Positions 10,641-22,400 of a stretch of DNA of 64,000 nucleotides are shown here, piece after piece; within the stretch, counting starts at the first letter, position 1; each line of letters begins with the position of its first letter. The translations under genes were made by a program, and so were the position numbers. The stretch comes from Meandrina meandrites (lineage: Eukaryota; Cnidaria; Anthozoa; Scleractinia; Meandrinidae): positions 24,057,289-24,121,288 of the forward strand of contig OY855906.1 in assembly GCA_963693305.1 (NCBI GenBank). Direction: 5' to 3'. The notes beneath the pieces are model-generated. The model was not told where the DNA came from. It made no database searches and worked only from the letters and a program-made list of their open reading frames with translations.

Positions 10641-11005
10641 GAAGGAAGGAAGGAAGGAAGGAAGGAAGGAAGGAAGGAAGGAAGGAAGGAAGGAAGGAAG
10701 GAAGGAAGGAAGGAAGGAAGGAAGGAAGGAAGGAAGGAAGGAAGGAAGGAAGGAAGGAAGGAAGGAAGGAAGGAAGGAAGGAAGGAAGGAAGGAAGGAAG
10801 GAAGGAAGGAAGGAAGGAAGGAAGGAAGGAAGGAAGGAAGGAAGGAAGGAAGGAAGGAAGGAAGGAAGGAAGGAAGGAAGGAAGGAAGGAAGGAAGGAAG
10901 GAAGGAAGGAAGGAAGGAAGGAAGGAAGGAAGGAAGGAAGGAAGGAAGGAAGGAAGGAAGGAAGGAAGGAAGGAAGGAAGGAAGGAAGGAAGGAAGGAAG
11001 GAAGG
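10641..11005. repeat. (GGAA)n microsatellite, about 91 units
   Basis: An uninterrupted tetranucleotide array of 365 bp. It creates artificial open frames on both strands (KEGR and FLPS repeats) that are not genes. GGAA is the core ETS-factor binding site, so it could bind such factors; that is inference. Confidence 0.98.
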
Positions 11006-11303
11006 ATGGCTTCAAATCGCCCCTCAATCCGTAACTCCCGTTTTGCATACGCAAAAACAGTCGTAAAAACCTGGCTTCCAATGGCATTTTTTCATCATTT
11101 GATCGTTGATTTTGTAATTAAACTAGGCTCATCGGCTTGGCTCATCTTGAATAAAATGTGAAGGTGCGCGCACACAGAAACCAACACAATGCGATATATT
11201 TGTCAATTATCCTCGCGTGGCGTGATCTGTTTTTATCACTGTTAATAAAAACACAAATCTGTCTTGTTTTTTAAGTTTTGAACGGCTAGTAGATTTATAC
11301 TAA

Positions 11304-11409
11304 AACAATTAGATTATTCGCTCTCGATTTCTATGCGTGATAGTTGATGAGGGCTGCGCCCTCGTCAACTATCACGCGATAGAAATCTTGAGCTCATAAT
11401 CTAATTGTT
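11304..11409. mobile_element. Palindromic MITE, copy 1
   Basis: Arms of about 50 bp (aacaattagattattcgctc... and its inverse) meet at a tiny loop between gagggc and gccctc. Copy 2 is at 22021-22127 with the same ends and a diverged middle. Confidence 0.85.
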
Positions 11410-11563
11410 AATTAGAAGGTCTGTTGCTCAAAATCTAACTTCTACCATCGGTTGTCATGAATCAGGAATGCTTGCTCCCCAATTTGACTTTGACGTCAAG
11501 AAAATGTTAAAGTGAAAAGCAAAATCAAATTGAAACCAAAGTTGATAACGGAAAAGGAATTGC

Positions 11564-11746
11564 AATAGGCCATTTCCGAGTTGTCTTTTGCCTCAGTTTC
11601 TAAACGAGTCTATGTACGAAACCATTCTAATGAAAATGAGTTTGATTTGCATAAAAATGGAGGTGAAGGTAGAACACATTTTCATATGAATGGTTTCGCA
11701 CGTTTTGAAATAGAGGAGAAGGGTAACTCGGAAATGGCCTATTGGA
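11564..11746. mobile_element. MITE with perfect 19-bp terminal inverted repeats
   Basis: The ends are aataggccatttccgagtt and its exact reverse complement at 11728-11746. A second internal inverted pair (cgaaaccattctaatgaaaatg against cattttcatatgaatggtttcg) makes most of the element foldable. The short ORFs on both strands are by-products. Confidence 0.8.
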
Positions 11747-12306
11747 AATTTCAATTGAGGAGAAGTGAATATAAAATACAACTGCAATAATGAACTCGAA
11801 CAGACCAATCACAACGCGCGCAATTACTCGAAGATTTTTGAGTTCGTCGATAGGAGAACGCAACCGTATTCTTGTTGCAAAAAAAATTGTGTTTCGTTTG
11901 GACGCACATTTGCCTCGCTTTCGTTTAATATTGGACTCGGTTTGACATCTCACTCGAGTGGCGTAGGCGATACCTTATATGGAATTCGATCATGCCACCA
12001 TTGTCGACAGAGCGAGGGACTATCACAAGAGCCTTTTCCTTGAGGCTTGTAAATTTTTCAGACTACAAATTGGTTAGCCTCTAGAAAATTATTTTACTCG
12101 TACTGATTTATCCCAAATTGCACTCGAAATCATGTGATTACCTCTACAAATGTAAGGAATTTTTTGAAGTATACAATCTGATTGATAGTGAATAGTGAAC
12201 AGTCGAGGGGCAGTTTTCTTAACCAGTATTCTTTTTGTCCAGTCAAAATAAGGGGGTGAGCATGAATTGCCGAGCAGTTTAACTGGACACATGCTCTGTA
12301 AACGCA

Positions 12307-12312
12307 TTTATT
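12307..12312 (-). terminator. Poly(A) signal of ELYS
   Basis: AATAAA on the minus strand, 15 nt after the ELYS stop, giving a very short 3' UTR. Another signal further down could also be used. Confidence 0.65.
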
Positions 12313-12326
12313 AAAAGATGGACTTG

Positions 12327-12369
12327 TTACTTATGTCTGGTCCAGGAATGTGAGATATGCCCAGCAATG
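12327..12369 (-). CDS. AHCTF1: ELYS last exon
   Basis: Acceptor gtgactgcag. Encodes IAGHISHSWTRHK, then stop TAA at 12329-12327. Phase 2 joins exon 41. Immediate proximity to AATAAA supports it as the true end, but the peptide has no family signature. Confidence 0.7.
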
Positions 12370-13439
12370 CTGCAGTCACCGTGTGCATGCAGTTTTACGT
12401 CAAATTATTTGAAATGAAGTAACTTACCCTCCATAACTGTCTGTCGGGGTTATTCCAGAAGACCTGCGTCTCGCCATAGAGCGCGTCAGGGGTGGTGAGA
12501 AGATGTACTGTAGCGAGGGTGTAGTTAGTGCCTGTATTGACGTACTTCTCGATTCTCCTTCTATCCCCGGTGTTTGAAGTACTGCTGGTGGGGAAAACGC
12601 ATATGATAACTCGTTTGCTTCAGGTGGTGTCTGATGCGACATCTCTGGAGTTCTTATTGGTACAACATCTGGGGACTGTTTTTCGGAGAATACTGGTGGA
12701 GGTGCTTGTGGCGATGAACGCGGTTTCACGGGACTCCTATCGGGACTGGTGGGGGGTGAAAAAGCACTGTTATCAAGCACTGGTTCCATTACGGTGCGAG
12801 GTAGTTCTTTTGTATGTGGAGGAATGAGCGTCTGAAAAAAAGCGTTTAAACACCCTATTACGCCTGCAAGCTCCACACACTCTACTGGAGTACCATTTAC
12901 AAAGTACAAGATATTGATAAAGTAATTTAATTGCAAATGCTGCTATCTTATCCTACTCAAAAGTACTTTCGCTAAAGCTGTGTGTACTGATGGTATCTGC
13001 TTCCTTTGCGCTCAAAGCACCGTGAACTTCAACCAACGATAACCTACTCATAATATCTTCTGCTTAATTAGATGTAATTTTCTATCGACGCCTTAATGCC
13101 AATGTCCAAAAGACAGGTAGGCGGCGCACGTGAAATGTGACTCATAATGAATTACTAACGTACATACAAGACAGGAAACATCCACTTCACCAAACAAATA
13201 CTCCTACTCCAGACCAACTAAAACGACAAAAACAAACAGGACCAGAGAGATGTTACCTTTTCAGTGGATGATTGCTGCTCACTGACAGGGAACAATCTGA
13301 ACATAGACAGATAAAACAAAGTAATATTGCATACAGGATAGGGCCAGGCCCCAGTTGTTCAAAGGGTGGATAACGCTATCTACCGGATAAATCACTGTCC
13401 AGTGGATAGTCTAGTTTGTTTTGCCAACACTTATCTGCC

Positions 13440-13474
<35 letters not shown>

Positions 13475-16400
13475 TCTTTGAACAACTGGGGCCAGAACTT
13501 TAGATTCAGCGGGTGATTTGTACAAAGAAAAAACAACTATATAATACTAAATGCCTGCAAAGGCGTATTTGTCCTTACTGACTTGTTTTTGCATTAAAAA
13601 TGGTTACCTGACAAACCAAGTCGTTAAGTGAAACAAGTTAACCGAAAATAGCCATTATTTGTAACGTTAACTTTCTATTCTGTACATCAACAACGCAAAA
13701 TGTCGTGTAGTTTAATGAACTATAATATGTGGTGTGTTTATTAACTGTACTGAAGTGGCTGCATGGTTACACTCACTGTGCCGACGTGTCTGTTGGTTGA
13801 TGAACAGTAACGGATGTTATTTGTGGCTGATGTACAACTGATGAATCACCTGCGCTTTCATCATCGCTTTCTGCATCTGAAGAACAAAATAAATTTTGCT
13901 AAATCCGAATTTGTCGGACTTAACACGAGCTTTTCTTACCGTATGTAATATCTTTGACAAAGTTGCAGGGAATTTCTAAAGGTTTGAATAAACAAAACTG
14001 TGCTGTAGAGCTCGCTAAGATGCCATGGGCACTCTCACTTCCTTTCTCTATCCAGCTGCAGTATAAATGGGTTTTGGTCAGTTTATGGGGAAAACGAATG
14101 AAGTGCCGGCTGAAGGCTCCCTATCCAAGAGGTGTAGCAATTCCCCTAACCCCTTAATGCTACACTGATTCCGAGTTGCTGGCGCTAAAATAGACTAGTG
14201 AGTACAGGTGTGTTTAATACTAACCAAGAACGGCATCACTGTCATCATCCAGCTCATAACTGCTGTAATCCTCATCATGAGCTTCTGCTTCCTCAATATC
14301 ACTATCGCCTGTCAAGTCCATAACAGCAGCAGTTATCTGAAGTTCGGCTTCCCCCTGATCCGCTTCAACCTCTTCCACTTCCTGATATACAAGAGCCTCG
14401 CCTTGTACTATAAAAGAAGGCCATAATGAATTCCCTATATCTAGTGCCACACTTGCCCGCATTCAACAGATTAAACAGGAGTTCCCGTTTCTCTCAATAT
14501 GCTCCATGTTAACAACAATGACAATAATATCGACACGACATTTTAATTATGACCTGACATCTTTCGTCAATGTTGTGTGTTCCCATTGTAATTAAGTCAC
14601 TAGTAATTAGTATTACTCATAAAATTGCTAAATACGGTAAAACTGTTTTGAAATATCAAGCAGTAAGAGTAAGTGAATCGTTTTAGTGTAGAATGCAGTA
14701 TTGTGATCATTTTCTTGAGAAATTACAAATAGAAATGGCAAACTCAGTTTGACACCAAACACTGTTGTACCTTGTAAGTCCGGCTGAAGATCAGCTAGTA
14801 ACGGCGGAGTATGTTCCCGAATCATGTGCTCTGTATTGACTTCCATAGCATCCGTATCTCCACTTACATTGCTTGGCGGGGAGTCAACCGTATCTTCTTG
14901 TATAACGGGTGTTGGGACATCGAGTTGTTTGACGGGACTAATCGGGTACAGTGGAACCCGGTTAGTACGGACACATATTTTATCGATACAAATACTAAAG
15001 CACACAATTTAACAGTTACAGAACGATATGTAGTGTCTTAATTAATTACCTGTAACGTAAAATTAAGCAGAAGACACGCTACGCTCATTCATTAGGTGTA
15101 TACGCCGAGACAAACAAGACAATCCGTAATAACTGGGCTTCCACTCAATATGCACAGTGATACGAAAACACACGTTAAGACTTTTTGAAGAAAACTGTAA
15201 ATGATATACTTTAAACAATGTTAGGGGCTCCGTTTGCTTCTTTACTAAGATTAGAGATATATAAAAGGTACAAAAGAAAACGGCACTACATGGACGAAAA
15301 ATGAAAGACACTACAAAGCACTGTCGAAATATAGGAATGTGTCATTACCTTGTGGATGGTGACGGTGATGCATTCTCACTAGCAAATCTGATAAAAGCAA
15401 CAAGATATCAGCTTGCATATATGGCTGGTTATTAATTTAGCAGCAACATGTCACCTACGGATTAATAGTTGAATTTAAAAAAGTGGCTCTGAACCAGCTC
15501 TGGAGAATTATTTTTAAACTTTCCGGCTATAATTGTTACTGAACATGCCAATCACAAAAAACACGATTAAAAAAAGTGGGCCCGAGTTATAAGCACTTAC
15601 AGCTTAAATTAAGGGTGCTATAGTAGGCTATGACATCAAGAGTATGACCACCACTTGTTTGCCAATGATTGGGAATTTTTGTAGCTTCAAGTGTTAGTGT
15701 TGATCCATCAAAATGGAAAGCGCTGAAACCGTTGACAGCCGCCTTCATTCTCGTCCCCATAGCCCTTTTCGCTTCTCTTAGCCGGCAGGGCCTTGGCACG
15801 AGAAACGAAGGGCTCTGGAGACAAAGGATTTCCAGTCCGAGATTTTAAGGACTTCCCGTCTTCATGTATGCAGTTGTGATGATTCTATACTGTATGGGAG
15901 ACTCATAGCGTCTTTTCTTCCACTCAAGATTTCTTTGTTACAAACGGCCAATAAAAAAATTCGAATTAATTCAAAAATCCCATGTCCCAGAGCCCTTCGT
16001 TTCTCGTGCCTAGGCCCTGCCGGCTAAGAGAAGCGAAAAGGGCTATGGGGACGAGAATAAGCCACCTTTAGTGCGAAACACAATGACACTGGCGCAATAT
16101 AAGCGTTTTACAATAAGACATAAATAGTTTATGTACCTTATGCGTCGGCTTGGAGTTGTTAATTCTTCCCTTTGAACAGGGCTGTCACTTGCTGAAAGAA
16201 CAAGGTAAGATTTATTCCAGAAAATAACTGTTTATTTGAAAACTGAACAAGTTTTTTCTCACCAACGTTAAAACACAATGGACTGTGTGATTAACAAACA
16301 AATACAGTCGAACCCCTAAGCGGCCAGTTACTTAAGTCCCAAAGCTATTGTCAGGGTAATACTGTAAATAAAACCCCCTTTAAGCGGCCACCTCTATTAA

Positions 16401-19400
16401 GCGGCCGCGGCCACCTTTCTGCCGTCCCGATGAGCGTTCTTCTATTGTTTTTTACCCATATTTGGCGGCCAGTAAAGATGTAATATACGGTATTTGGATT
16501 TATTTTCAACAAGCTAAGACAGTGGAGGCTAATAAAATCATTCAAACACATGTTTACTGTCGTCTTCATGTGGTTCCGTTATTCCTTTCCGCGCCATTTT
16601 GTATATAAATTACGCAACCTTTTTAAATGGCCTGATGCTGATTTCTAACTTAAGCGACCAGTTGCCATTTCCCCGAGGGTGGCCGCTTAATAGGGGTTCT
16701 ACTGTAGTTAACTATATAAAATAAATTACGTTGACCTACCATAAGTTTCAACGGCCTTTGATAACTGATCCGAGGAGCCGCGCCTGGTGGTTGGAGGAGA
16801 GGATGTGGGGGAGGGTTGGGGCGAGGTACGACGTAACACCCTTGTAATCTACAATCAACCACAAAACCAGTCTTCGTATTTAAAAGAATCACTTACAATA
16901 ACGTTACAGAAGAATAAAAAAGGCAGCTTCTTTTGGATTGTAATAATTCTCAAAGCAGTCTTTACATCTAGCACGTGTCTCTCCTGACTGATGACGATCA
17001 AGTTCATTAATTCCTATTCAGCTTTCAGTTTGTCAGTTTTTTTCTTTTAATGACGTTATACCAATAAGCTAAATGTGACTTCACAACCTATTTAATTGGT
17101 TTCTTTCAGACCTGCTCTACTTGCATTAGCTAGCTTTGCTCATGTCACCCTAATTTTAGTATTCACCTTTAATATTGACTGTGGTGTAGCCGCAATGTTA
17201 ACTGCCTCAGTTTTTGTCATGGTCGATCCAGCAGTCATCTGAGTAAAAAAATGTAAATGGCAACTTCCAGTCATTTCCAAAAATACAGTGCAACAATACT
17301 ATTGTTACTAAGACAAAGTAACTTCCAATAAAAATAAAAACTAGTCTGTATAAAAAAATAAACATGACTAACCGGCTTTACTTTGACCACAGGAGGTGTT
17401 GCTAATAGTGAGAGAGCTTCAGCACCAGAAAAAAACTGCCGTCTACTAAACAAATCAAATCAAACGCTCAGTGGGCTTCCTCGTCTCTCTTCCCATACCC
17501 CCCTCCCATTCAGGAACCTCTTGTCCCTAACCCTTAATTAATAATTGTACCCTTACAGCAGGAATAGTTGACATTCTGTGAAGTATTTTAGATTTATTCT
17601 GGCTTCTTCATTTAACTAATCCGGCAGTCAATACTGGGCTCAGGTGACACCAATAGATGGCCTATCTTTTTGCACAGACTTAGATCCTTTACGGCAGCGC
17701 TCAGCTTCTTACAGTAAGGAGCCCAAAAGTGTGACCACATTAATTTACTCACATTCTTTCGTGCAAATTTTAATGGTATTCAATTAGAAGTGACCTGGAA
17801 GCTGTCCTCAGCTTCTGATTGGATAATGACTGCAGGAGAGAATGTGAATGTCACACTTCTGGGCTCATTGCTGTAAGAAAATTTTCCGAATTAAAAAATA
17901 TTTTCATTGAATCTGGGGTTTACATTTGAATTAGAAATAACAGACAGAAATCTTTTGCAGCCAAAAATTTTATTCAATCGAAATAAACACCACACTTGCT
18001 TGCTTCAAACGAAATAACAAAACATTAAATTTGAACTCATGCGATCAGTTCAATATAAGACAAGTCAACATTTGAAAATAACATTTACCGTATTCTAGCA
18101 AACCCTTTGAAAATCCATTCAAAATCCTTAATTTCCCAGAATGCCTTGAAAATCAAAGGACTCAAACCGCCAAAGATCAGTTGAGAGCTTACGAGATTCT
18201 CAATGTCTTTTTGTAGGGTTTGTAGGGGAGGGGTGGGCGGGTATTCTCAGCTGTGAAGGCTGCCATTTCATGTGGTCAGGTGAGGAGGCGAACTTTCTAC
18301 TACGCCATAAAACGTATCAGATTGCACAAGTTTTGTGCATTGGTCAGTGGCTCACAATGTTTAAAGCTCATTCACTGCATTCGCAATTCATTTTTCAAAA
18401 CGGACAAAGACATTTCTGGACGTGTTGAACTCCACGCAAATGACAACGAATATTTGCAACCAATGTCATTTCCTCGCGTGGAATTAATCTATCAGAAGGA
18501 TACTTGCAAATCTTAGTAGAAAATAAACAATTTTCCACACTCAGTTTTTTTGTTTTCTGTGAAAGCGGAGATAACAAATAAATATTGTGATCTATCAAAA
18601 GAAAACAGCAATGCAAGGTTATTGTAGCGCCTTTTAGCACTTAAGGTTCGTGCTCTGCGCGTACTCGATGCATGGGGTACGTGTATAGCAACATTAATTG
18701 CAGATGCAGTAAATATGTGCACAGATGTTAGTGCGAACGTCCTTGACAAACACTTTCTACATGTTCTTATAGATAAGCCGGTTAACAACGATTTCTTTCA
18801 CGGTAATTTGATTTTTGACAGTGCCATAAAAATCAGATTAGTGAAATGAATTTCACCTTCTCCCAGTTCAATTCCAACTGAGTCAAGTTGAGTCCTTGAC
18901 AGTAGCTTTAACAAATCACAATGATTTACTAATCCAAAAAGCAGTTACCTTCTCTTGTCCAGAAACGTTGGTGAGGTGACTGCTCTGGGAGACGTTCTAT
19001 TCTCTGCTATTGGAGACTAAGAAACAAGTAAACATGAAACAATGCAGGTCACGTGTTCCTTTCAATAATGATGCTGGGAATCTATAAATAAATTGACTTC
19101 ATTCGTCATTTCAACCATCTGCCTTTTAAATGAATAGTCCAACATGCTGACTTAATTTTAGCTGAAATTATCCAAAACCATCAACAGCATTCTCAGCAAC
19201 TTCCAAGTTGTCATTCGTGGCCATTTGAAATAACTCAGTTTTCAGTATTTATTTTTCAGCTATAACCAAACACACAGGCAATATTTTCAACATTCTAACT
19301 GGCTACGAGTTGACGCAGTATAAAAACAAAACAAATCACAATTGCACAGTGACAATTTTTGCTCTGTTCCTCAGTGGGTTAGAAGGAATCTTAAACATTT

Positions 19401-22400
19401 GAAACTTTCGTCCATTGCCTGAGTCACAGAACTGGCATTTCGGTCATTTACGGATCTACAATTCTGAAAAAACCCCAGGGATTTCGATACTTGATAGTAT
19501 TTTAACTAAGGAATAAGCACTCTGTATTTTACTCTGATAAAGATCATAGACACGACATTTCGCTCCCGAAATGACGAGATATAACCCAAGCCACAGGCAG
19601 CCACGATATATAAGTCATTTGAGCAAGCCAAATAGCATGTAGAGTATAACTACATCAAATATGAATATTCCTTACATGAAATTGCTCCGGGATAAAAATG
19701 ACGCATACTGCAAACAATATGTGAAGACTTTGGGCCAACTTTGATATTTGTTCATTTGAGTAATCTTGAAGTCCAATCAACCAATCGGAATTCATTAGTT
19801 TTGCTGTTTATGTGATATTAATAGTAATTGAACTTAGTGGAGTACAATTCAGGGAGTAATCGCGCATCTTTCAAATTTGATTTGAAATTACAAGCACGAT
19901 TACTCCCAGCATTATACGATACGAGGTCCAATTACTAATTAATCGTATCAATAATAACTTTCGAGGTTACGAAGTCTTCGAGAACCCATTTTGTGTGAAA
20001 ACGTCAAAGGTATATTCAATCAGCTTTGCAAACAGAAGGAAAATAGCAAGAAAAAACCCATCCAAGTGCATCCACGCGCGAATGGCAAATTGGATACCCG
20101 CAATCGGACACCCACGTGATCGGGGAGGACCAATCCAAATCGTGAATTTTGTTATTGATACGACTAGCTTTGTAATTACTTATTAACTCACCACTGTATC
20201 GTCTGAAGGCCGTTTGGTAACTGACGCAAAAACAACTCCCACCTTGTTTGAATCACTGGAAAGATATAATCAATGTAAAGTTATTTCATATCAACTATTA
20301 CTCCTACCAGTGACAAGCTAATTGAAATAAGTTGGTGAGATAAAAATGACAAAGCTTTCAATTTAGATAGTAACGAAAAAATGTACTCTGGTGTTGGGCA
20401 TGAGACACCAGTGATGCTAACGTCATTTTTTTTATTTGTCAGCTGATTCTACATTTCACCCAATTAACTTTTGCGAAAATTTTTTCGATTTGGATAAAAC
20501 GCAATTTTTTTAAATGAATTTTTAAAGACGTTTAAATTTGCCGCCATTTTCGTCCACCATTCGCACCAGTCTTTCTCAGTTTGAAGTGAGTTGTGACGCA
20601 GGTTCAGGAACGCGTGGATTGAATCGTGACTTATCTGACTTGTAAATTAGTTCGAATTTTGCTTCAGAGTCTGCATTTAGTTCAAAATGCCGGAAAGGTG
20701 CGTTGCCGCTCTTTGTTACAACGTAAATGATCCAAAAACAACATCAGTCTTTATGCAAATTCCTGAATGTACGTCATTTTTGAGCCATTATTCTTGTGAT
20801 CAGCGGCAGGGGTCGACCGCAGGAAAATAGAATTTTGAAATTTTTAAAAATTCATAAAAAATTGCGTTTTATCCAAATCGAAAATTTTTTTGGCAGAAGT
20901 TCATTGGGTGACATGTAGAATCAGCTGAGAAATAAAAAAAAAATTGACGTTATGGGCACTTTAATCAAGGACTATTCAGCGACTTGTCAAAGGCCAATCC
21001 AATCCATTTCTAACATTTGTCTCAGCAGAAGGGAGAAATATTCTACACTGTCTTACGAAACAAAATTCTCAGCAGAAAACAACAGTATTTCTTAACTGTG
21101 TAGTGCAGCAGGCACGGTGTATTACCTCAATCTAGTTTTTACTCTTGGCGTGACTGGAGTACAAACGAAAGCTTCAGCTTCTCGTTGGGACACGAACTGT
21201 TCTGTAGATCTGCAAGAACAACAGAAAAGAAAAACATCCATACCAACATAAACATACACTTGTGGTCCCCTTCCCACGTATAGTACCATCACCATCACCC
21301 TACACGCACAGCACTCACCCCCTCCAGGAACTTAACCAACACCTTCCTTTACTCAAGGCACGAAACCCCATTATAATGAATTGTGGCAAAGTTTTGTTAA
21401 CACAGTCAACTCTCGGTTTAGCGGACACGCCCGGGACGTCGCTTAGTGTCAGTAATAGCGAGAGTCTGAAATAGCGGGGTGTGAGAAAAAACGTGCCGTT
21501 AACTTACGTTAAATAATTAAGACTACACACCTTATTTCAAAATGGCTTAAAATGAGTCAACGAGGGCCAATAACATGTAAGCAAAACAATAATGTATTTT
21601 CCGCCATTTTGGAAAAAGGTATATGACGAGCTAATCAACATAAGTAGAATTCTACTAGTACACTAATGCAAATGCTGCAATGTGATTGGCTGAGCTATTG
21701 AACACTATCAGCCATTAGTGTGCAGTTGCCGAAGGTCGTCCACAAAATGCGACGTTTTTATCGTTTTTTCGAAGTTTTGGAAGGAAGTTTAAATGTAAAT
21801 GTCTAATAAAATTCCCGAGAAGACTAAAAGAAGGACATTAGCGGTTTCTTGACTTTAAAAGCTTGAAATTATTGAAAAACGGGTGCACGCGCGTAAACAA
21901 CTGCAAATTTACCAAGGACAATTCAATGCGTGCGATTTCGTTAAACCGTTAAGTTCGATAATGCGTAGGAAAATAACTAGAAACCATTATTTGCGTTTAT
22001 TTCAGTCAGAATTCTACTAAAACAATTAGATTATTCGCTCTCAATTTCTATGAGGTGATAGTTGATTCGGCCTGCGGCCTCATCAACTATCACCTCATAG
22101 AACTCTCGAGCTCATAATCTAATTGTTAATTAGTGAAACCGCTAAGCAGTCGTTGGGAAAGAGGATGAAGGCTTGATCTCTCCTAAAGAGTCTGGAAGGA
22201 AAAGGCGAAAGCTGAAGTGAAAATCAACAAGGTGGTTGTGTAGCTACTGAAGGAATTGATGCACAACTAAATATCCCAGAAGTCTTTTGAAGTGTGTTTT
22301 GACAAACAACGAACAACAGACTGCAATTCTACATTTTGTGTTATATGAGAAGTTCATTGTGTCCGCTTTATCGACAGTCAAAACGATAAAATTATTATTT

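Noticed and set aside
10617..11087. Long FLPS- and KEGR-repeat ORFs
   Set aside because: Produced by the GGAA microsatellite, whose 4-bp unit lacks stops in these frames.
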